Shown in pieces: positions 20,307-26,472 of a stretch of DNA of 26,472 bases. Both the position numbers and the translations under genes were made by a program. The stretch covers positions 1 through 26,472 of the forward strand of contig QAXH01001178.1 in NCBI GenBank assembly GCA_004335635.1. The letters are read 5' to 3'. Position 1 is the first letter of the stretch; every line of letters begins with the position of its first letter. The notes beneath the pieces were generated by a model that made no database searches, was not told the origin of the DNA, and saw only the letters and a program-made list of their open reading frames with translations. Source of the stretch: Chloromonas sp. AAM2 (Eukaryota > Chlorophyta > Chlorophyceae > Chlamydomonadales > Chlamydomonadaceae).

Positions 20307-23300
20307 TCAATGATGACATAACAATTGGCCGTCGGTTGGCTGCGATGCCGATGCCGAGGTTTCCAGCACTTCTTCTGTCACGGTGAATCGCCCCCTGGAC
20401 CTGACAGTGGTCAGCGTGGCCGCCTTCAAACCGCCAAAAACCGCTGCTGCAGTGTTTGAGTCGCCGCCTGCCATGGCGTTGGATATGCTCACTGCAACTG
20501 CATGGTAGGCCGCAGCGACCGCCCCGTCACCACCGGCAGCGTCTGGCATGCCCGGTTCAAATCCACCGGCTGCAGCTAGTGATGAACCAACTGCGGGGTT
20601 GAGCATGACCCCAGCACTGGGCGAGCTCCGCCCTGACGCTTGAAAAGTAACCCCCATTTTTGCACTTGGTGGGCCAGAACTGGGTGCTGATGCTGCAGCC
20701 GCACCTGCACTATCGTCAGGCTGAACGATGGGTGCAGCTGTTGCCAGCGGCTCTGCGGCTGTGCTGCGTGTGCTGACTGTGAAGCGACCGACCTTGATCT
20801 TGACAGTTGCCTCTGTAACAACAGCACCACTGGCAGACGTCGGCTGCTGCTGCTGTTGCTGCTGCGGGCAATCTGACACCGGGTCTGATAGGCGGGGAGA
20901 TGTAGGCCCCGTAGAAGGCGTTCTCTCCCTGGAGCACTGTGCAGGGGAGGGCGGGCCGTCAAAAGCCGACACGCACAGGCACGGCTGCACGGCTGGCACC
21001 TCCCCACTGCCCATGGATGTGGCTGTGGAGGTGACTGTGCTGCACTCAACAACACCAAAGCGCCCCCGCTGGTACGTGCGCTGCTGCAGGGTGGCCATGG
21101 AAGGGCCGGGGACGGACAGGGAGCGGGGCAGCACAGGGGAAGACGGGCCCGTTCCCGCACGGGCTCCCGCATCAGCCCCGCCTGCACCGTCCACGCCACC
21201 ACCTGCGCCATCTTGCAGCAGGCCCACATCACCACCTACTGAGCTCTTCACGTGCAAGCCCCCGCTGGACGTTGACTTGGGGTGCGTCATGACGGCATCC
21301 GCAAACTGTACGCGCTGCAGCGGGTTGTGGTGGTGGGCCTGTGCGTGCGGGCTAGGGCTGCGGCTGCGCACTGCGGGGCCGTCGGGGCGGGGCCATGACT
21401 GGTCCTGGGAATCCGTCGGTGCAAGGGCAGGCTGTGTTTGGGACACGAAGAAACGGCCCCTGCAGCAACAGGGTGGAGACAGCACACATACACTTGGGAG
21501 GATGCAGGTGGCAAGACACAGGCAGGTGAATGTTGTCCACATACCATAACTGACAACTACAGGCACCCAACATCACCATGACAGGCTCAATGGGCACAGT
21601 CTACGCAGTTCTGGAGTTCCACTGTGTAACTCACGGACATGCTTCCTGTGCAACCAGGTGGTGTGAGACTTGGCATGAACGGAACGCTGCATCCCTCCAC
21701 CAGTCATGTGGCTGCTTCCATTGCACTACCAGGTTGTGTGTGAGCCCTGCAGCCTCGAACTCACTTGCGGTACATCATGGTTGCGCCGGCCGGGTGCGTG
21801 TCAGCGCCTGCCTCTCCCTCTCCTTCGCCCTTCTTGCTCGGACTGTCGAGCCCGCCACTCGACTGTGAGCCATGTCGCAACAGCACTTGATTGCTGCTGG
21901 CCTCTGCCAGTGTGGCCGGCCTGGCACCGTTGGCTGTGTACGCACCACTGTCTTGTGCGCCTGGCTGGTTCCATGGGTGGGTTGGCGCCAGGGAGGGGCG
22001 CAGGGCGTCATGGGGGCTGGGCGGGGGCGAGGGCTTGTCGAAGTCCGTCACCTTGAAGCGGCCGCTGCGCCAACTGCGCACGGGGGCCGCGCCCCGCAGA
22101 ACCGCTGCAGTGCCGGCTAGATCCGACACATCAGGACTGCCCGCAGCCTCCTGCGACAACAGCACAGGGACGTGCAAGATCACCAGACGAGCCACGACAA
22201 CAAGCCCAGTAACCACTGGGACACAATTCCACTGATGACCATGTCTAAATCAGTGCACACACCACTCCCACTGCCGGCACGAAACACATACTGGTTCCAA
22301 TGATGTGCCCAAGAACTGTCCCAGAACTGACAAGCTTCTTTTTCTCAAGAGCTGCTTCCCTGTCGCAGCGTTGACAGCATGCAGTGTCAGGAAGTTCCGG
22401 CCCATGTCTCAACCATGGTCTGCCTGTACACCCACCGTCTGTTCCTCCAGCAGCGAGTGATGCAGTGCATGCAGGGGGATGGGCTGGGCAGCCTGGGACT
22501 CGCTGGTTACTCGGGTGGCAGCCGCTGGATTGTGCTCGGCTGCACTTTGTTGGTGCCTGTCTGTGGGGCTGGCGGCATGCGCCGGGCTGAAGCTGAACGG
22601 CTGCTGCTGTGCGGCGGCTGCAGAGAAGGGAGAGGACAGCGCGCCTGTTTCCCTGGCTCCCGCCCTCGTACCCTGCTGCCCTGCACTGCCGTCAGCCACA
22701 GCGCCTTCAGGAGGGTGATGGTGACCGCATGGCGTCAGCTCAGCATTGGGCCTAGCTAAAGATTCCTCACCAGCGCCCGTAGCAGCTGCTAATGACCCTA
22801 TGGCTGCCATATCTGCCAAAGAGGCAGAGTTGATCATGCGCACATCCTGCTGCTCAGGACTCACAGAGGCTGTGTTCCTCAGTGCTAGATAACCCTCGTT
22901 TTCCCTTTGATGCACCGGCTGCTGGCACCCGTGGAAAGGCTGCATGCTGCCGTACAGGAAGGCCTGGCCGTACACCAGACCATGCGTGAACGACCCTACC
23001 CGCCCGCAGTTGCCTGTTTCCAGGCTGCTTCCGTCATGCTCGTGCCCCATCAGAGGGTATGAATGGGATGTAAAGCTGGCACCGTTTGCCACACTTCCAC
23101 CGGCACAGGCGCTAAGCTGCGGGTGGGACAAGCGCCCACCAAACCCGTTCGCTGTGATAAAGGAGAAGTCCTGCAGGGATGACAGAGATACGGGTGTGTT
23201 GGCACCGCCCGAGGAGGAGGCGGCAGACCCTAGCATGCTCTGGGCCAGCGTGACGTCCGTGCACACAGAGGCAGTGTCGCCCCCCATCATGACGCTGCTG

Positions 23301-26300
23301 CTCCTGTCCAGCATGAACTCAAGGCCGCTGCGGGCGTGCCCCAAGGCGGCGGGCCACAGATGTGAAGGGATGTCCCAGGAGCCCGTGGCGGACGGCGCCA
23401 GCAGCCCAACAGCAGTCACGTACCCCTCGTAACTAACGTCACAACGGCTGTCACCAAGCACACCGCTGTTGACTGTTGGAAGCGAATTGCCCAAAGGCAG
23501 GTGATCTAGTGTAATCGACCCTTGATAGCTTGAATGCAGGCTGCGTGCGGACGAGACGAAGCCGCGCGGGTGGCGTCGGTTCATGTCATCTGAAACCACG
23601 CGGCGGTGGCGGCCCCGGGGCGGAGCATGGCCCAATGGCTGCGGCTGCGCAGTGGCTGCCTGCTGCTTGCCTGTGGCCAGTGGGTCATCTGGCATTGCGG
23701 GCAGCGGCACCAGGCCTGAGCGAGGTGACAGGGGTGGCCTGATGGGCATGCCGTTCAGGGAGGTGCCGCGCTGCTGAGCCTCAGCTCCCTTAACTTCACC
23801 CGCCCCGCAATCCAACCGCTGTCTGTGGCCCACTACAGCTTGGAGCGGCTGGCAGGCGGCAGGGCCCAGATGCACACGGCCCGCTTGGTAGCGTGGTGCG
23901 GGTGTCCCGTTGATGCTCTGTGACCGTAGCGACCCTGCCCCCTCGCCGAACACACACGCCACGTCACATGCTGCCGCGTCCTGGTTGTTCAGGCTACTGC
24001 GCCACAATGGCGATCCACCGGATGGCTGACGCCCCTCTGACGGTTGCAGGGAGCCATTGCGTGGCAGAGACAAGCCGGGCACCGACATTGGCACAGCCTG
24101 CTGCGGCCCGGCTGGTTCAGCAGTCGCGGGTTCAAGGGTGGGTGGTGTGGCAGGTGGACCGGCCGAGGAACCCTGGGTCCGTGCACGCAGCAGCTGGGCC
24201 AGCACTGGGTTGCGTGATAGGGCGCTGAAGCTGCTTGACCGGCGGTGACGCGCATGCAGGCGAACAATAGCTGCAGGAAGTGGTACGGCGATGACAGGAG
24301 CGTAGCGGGGCGGTGGAGAGGCGATGGAGCCCCCACCCTGAGAGGATGTGCTGGGGGCATGCGGCGGCGTGCCATTGCTTGACGGCAGCCCACCGCCGCG
24401 CTCACCGGGGGATGGTGAGATGCAGCTCTGACCCGGCATGCTGGACGTGCGAGGTGGGAGGATGCGCCGGGCAGTTGAACCATTTCCAGCTACCTGCTTG
24501 CCACCAGGTGTAGCCTGGAGACCGTCATGCAAAACAGATGACATGCCAGCTGGTGCGGACTGCGGGCTTGACGTGGGCTGCTCTGCAACACACGCAAGGT
24601 TCTGTACGTGTTCGAGCACTGTGGACTGCGAGCTAAGCCGTTGCCGAGTGGTGAGGCATGAGGAGCGAGCGGGGGCAGAGCTGCGAGCGAGCAGTGGCAT
24701 TGACGGCGCCAGAAGCACCTGCTGCCTTGGTGAGGGCGGCGCCTGCTGTGGACTGTATGAGGGCTTCGCCACCACAGCCCGTTCGTGTGCGGCTGGGCCT
24801 ATGCTGTCCGGTGACCCCACCGGGCTGCGCTCGCGACGTCTGCAGCCCACCGCCACCGTCAAGCGCTCGGGCACAGGCGGGCTGTGGGTGCAAGGCAGCA
24901 CAGAGGCCTGCAGAGGCAGGCTGACGGACTGGGTGCGTGGCATAGACTGCTGCGGACTGTCACTTGAAATGCTGGCTCCTGACACACTGGCACTGGCACG
25001 TTGAGCGTTGGTGGCCGGCCGGCTGCCCGTGCAAGGCCTGGCGGGCGAACTGGACTGTGTGAGGCCGTCTGCAGTGTGACATGCCGGTGCTTGCCTGCCA
25101 CGCGCTAAGTGGCCATCCGTGTCCATGTGTACTAACAAATGGGCATGCGGTACACCACTGGCCTGCAACTGCTGCTGCTGCTGCTGGCTAGGAGCAGTTG
25201 GCGCCATGCATGCGTCCACTGGCGGGCGTCCAGCCACTACATCTGGACCATTGGCAGTTCCAGTGTGAGCGGGGCCAGCACTGACTGTGTGCGACACACC
25301 TGTGGCTGCTGCTGCAGTTGCTTGCTTAGCACGTGCTTCACTCTCCATCCCTGCATGTGTGTACCAGGTGGCTGGCGTTGCGCCAGCTGCTGCCATGGCC
25401 ACTGCCTGCTGCGCGCCTGCCTCTGACAGTGAACGAGTGGCCACATCGCCAGTGGAACCGCTGTTTGGCAGCATACCACATTCACGCGGCCCCAAGGATT
25501 CAGTGCAGCTCCCGGCCCCGGTGTCCGAGTCGGGCTCTTCTATAATGGGCTGTGACCGCATGGCTGTGCCCAGGCTAAACGGAGCTGCTGGATCGCCTTG
25601 AATTTGCCCCCCAAGGACCATGTCTTCAACTGCAGGCCTGCCCTGGTCGTTCCGCGCCTCTTGCTGCTGCATGGGCCCTGGAAGCACAGCCTGAGGCCTG
25701 CCCTGGCCCCCCAGCTTGGCGTCAAGCAGTGCGAGTATCTCGGGAAAGGTAGGCCGCATAGCGGGGTTGGGCGACAGGCAGTGGGCGCACAGCTCCCGCA
25801 ACAGAGGATCGCCAGCGCTGGGAACGGGCAGAGTGCGGCCGCCAAACCCCACTGCGCCCACCACCTGCATGCAACACATGATGCAGGGCAGAGATATTGC
25901 TGCAACGCCTTGAGGGAATCAAAAACACAGCACCCCAAAAACTAGTGGCTGATGCAAAAGTAGTGGCTGCTGCCCGCAGCTGTAACCATGCTGAAACATG
26001 TTGCTATGCGCAGCTACCCGTGGCTGCTTACCCAGGCGCTACCGTCTGCCTCACCTGCATTGCATTTAGCTCGTGCCAGGGTGCCCAGCCCGTCAGCACC
26101 TCCCTGCAAGGACATGGATGACACGGGACGGCAGGATATCACCTGCCACTTCTTGCAGGGTGTACTGAGGAATGTCATGCCTTAACCATGGAACGTCACG
26201 GAGCACAGTTGGTCATGTGTGCATGTCATCACACCGTCCGAACGACACAGGGTCCACGAAGTGACATTACATTGCATCACTGAGTCAAAGACGCAGCGAG

Positions 26301-26379
26301 AGCCGTGCCGCACCCACCACAGTACGACACCGTATGAATACACATCCGCCTTTTCATCGTATGGGTCGCACCGCAGCAC
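20307..26379 (-). CDS. Raf/CTR1-like protein kinase with very long disordered C-terminal tail (5' end outside window)
   Basis: Exons on the minus strand: 26379-26318, 26103-26055, 25864-22436, 22150-21765 and 21459-20307. They sum to 5079 nt and 1692 residues with TGA stop, in frame at all junctions. Residues 1-90 are the C-lobe of a TKL/Raf-type kinase: DPYDEKADVYSYGVVLWEVL (subdomain IX), PWHELNAMQVVGAVGF (as in CTR1/EDR1-like kinases), and NPAMRPTFPEIL (subdomain XI Arg). The ATP-binding lobe and catalytic loop lie beyond the right edge. Residues ~91-1692 are Ser/Pro/Ala/Gln-rich and probably disordered, with short poly-Gln runs and RRxS-like phosphorylation sites. Five GRFxV motifs stand at 1210, 1310, 1441, 1533 and 1665, and an RVQF (PP1-type) motif at 1358. 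The 3429-nt exon is far larger than any other here. An intron at 22435-22151 carries a T-tract repeat copy in antisense. The assignment to one gene rests on matching phases at 22436/22150 and 21765/21459. Confidence 0.87.
20379..22063 (-). other. Array of five GRFxV docking-type motifs in the kinase tail
   Basis: Gly-Arg-Phe-x-Val is encoded at 22063-22049 (GRFKV), 21458-21444 (GRFFV), 21065-21051 (GRFGV), 20789-20775 (GRFTV) and 20393-20379 (GRFTV). Intervals are about 100, 131, 92 and 132 residues. Surroundings differ, so these are not simple tandem copies, yet the five-residue core is fixed. RFx[V/I] is the established peptide recognised by the CCT domains of SPAK/OSR1 kinases and the related domains of WNK kinases. 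That this tail binds such a domain is inference. Confidence 0.8.
22291..22346 (+). repeat. Dispersed T-tract repeat, copy 6, in a kinase intron
   Basis: Plus strand TGTCCCAGAACTGACAAGC followed by TTCTTTTTC matches the family core with two changes. The preceding block (CTGGTTCCAATGATG) resembles the flanks of copies 1 and 3. It lies inside the intron 22435-22151 of the kinase gene, so its T tract appears as an A tract in that pre-mRNA. Confidence 0.7.
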
Positions 26380-26393
26380 CTGTGAAGCGCATG

Positions 26394-26472
26394 GTGCACA
26401 GGGACACGTGAGACTGGGTGCACAGGGGCACGCGAGACTGGGTGCACAGGGGCACGCGAGACTGGGTGCACA
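26394..26472. repeat. 24-bp minisatellite in the kinase intron at the window's right edge
   Basis: Three full 24-nt units (26394-26417, 26418-26441, 26442-26465) and a partial fourth run to the last base. Units 2 and 3 are identical, and unit 1 has two changes. The array ends 13 nt upstream of the acceptor of the exon starting at 26379, so on the transcript strand it occupies the place of the branch point and pyrimidine tract. Its total length cannot be known from this window. Confidence 0.9.

Noticed and set aside
20728..21549. 273-codon plus-strand open frame opposite the last kinase exon
   Set aside because: It consists of the complement of the poly-Gln and Ser/Pro-rich tail. The GRFxV motifs and splice-phase continuity fix the coding strand as minus.
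17954..22346. Copies 5 and 6 of the T-tract repeat as ends of one 4.4-kb transposon
   Set aside because: The interval includes the last two exons of the kinase gene, the copies differ in sequence more than copies 3 and 5 do, and no target-site duplication is seen.
22479..25945. Numerous plus-strand open frames across the 3.4-kb kinase exon
   Set aside because: They overlap one uninterrupted minus-strand frame of 1143 codons that continues from a recognisable kinase domain.

Overview
This window looks like nuclear DNA of a green alga, probably a chlorophyte of the Chlamydomonas/Volvox/Haematococcus kind. The evidence is small exons joined by GT-AG introns (donors mostly GTGAGT-like, acceptors CAG), plant-type proteins (a plant-like CLASP, an R2R3 MYB, a Raf/CTR1-type kinase), GC-rich codon use, CA/GT microsatellites and long low-complexity linkers. 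There is no operon structure and no bacterial signal. The species call is inference. The gene models were joined by hand, and every exon junction quoted keeps the reading frame.

Layout. (1) 151-4725, minus strand: the N-terminal ~650 residues of a CLASP microtubule-binding protein in nine exons. The C-terminus lies beyond the left edge. (2) 4726-5091: a 366-bp divergent promoter. (3) 5092-10252, plus strand: a complete nine-exon MON1 (599 aa), a subunit of the Mon1-Ccz1 exchange factor for Rab7. (4) 10253-13132: repeat-rich intergenic DNA. (5) 13133-16831, minus strand: an eight-exon R2R3-MYB transcription factor (666 aa) with a 12-nt microexon inside the DNA-binding domain. (6) 16832-20306: no convincing gene. 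It holds a 51-bp inverted repeat, a tandem duplication, and a pair of TGACGTCA palindromes in front of a TATA-like box. (7) 20307-26379, minus strand: the C-terminal 1692 residues of a very large Raf-like kinase. Its disordered tail carries five Gly-Arg-Phe-x-Val motifs. The catalytic N-lobe lies beyond the right edge.

The four genes belong to separate processes (microtubules, endosome/vacuole traffic, transcription, signalling), so the window is an ordinary eukaryotic gene neighbourhood and not a functional cluster. The unusual features are a six-copy dispersed repeat (a short inverted repeat followed by a T tract), an inverted partial copy of a MON1 exon inside a MON1 intron, the 51-bp inverted repeat upstream of the MYB gene, the MYB microexon, and the regularly spaced GRFxV motifs of the kinase.
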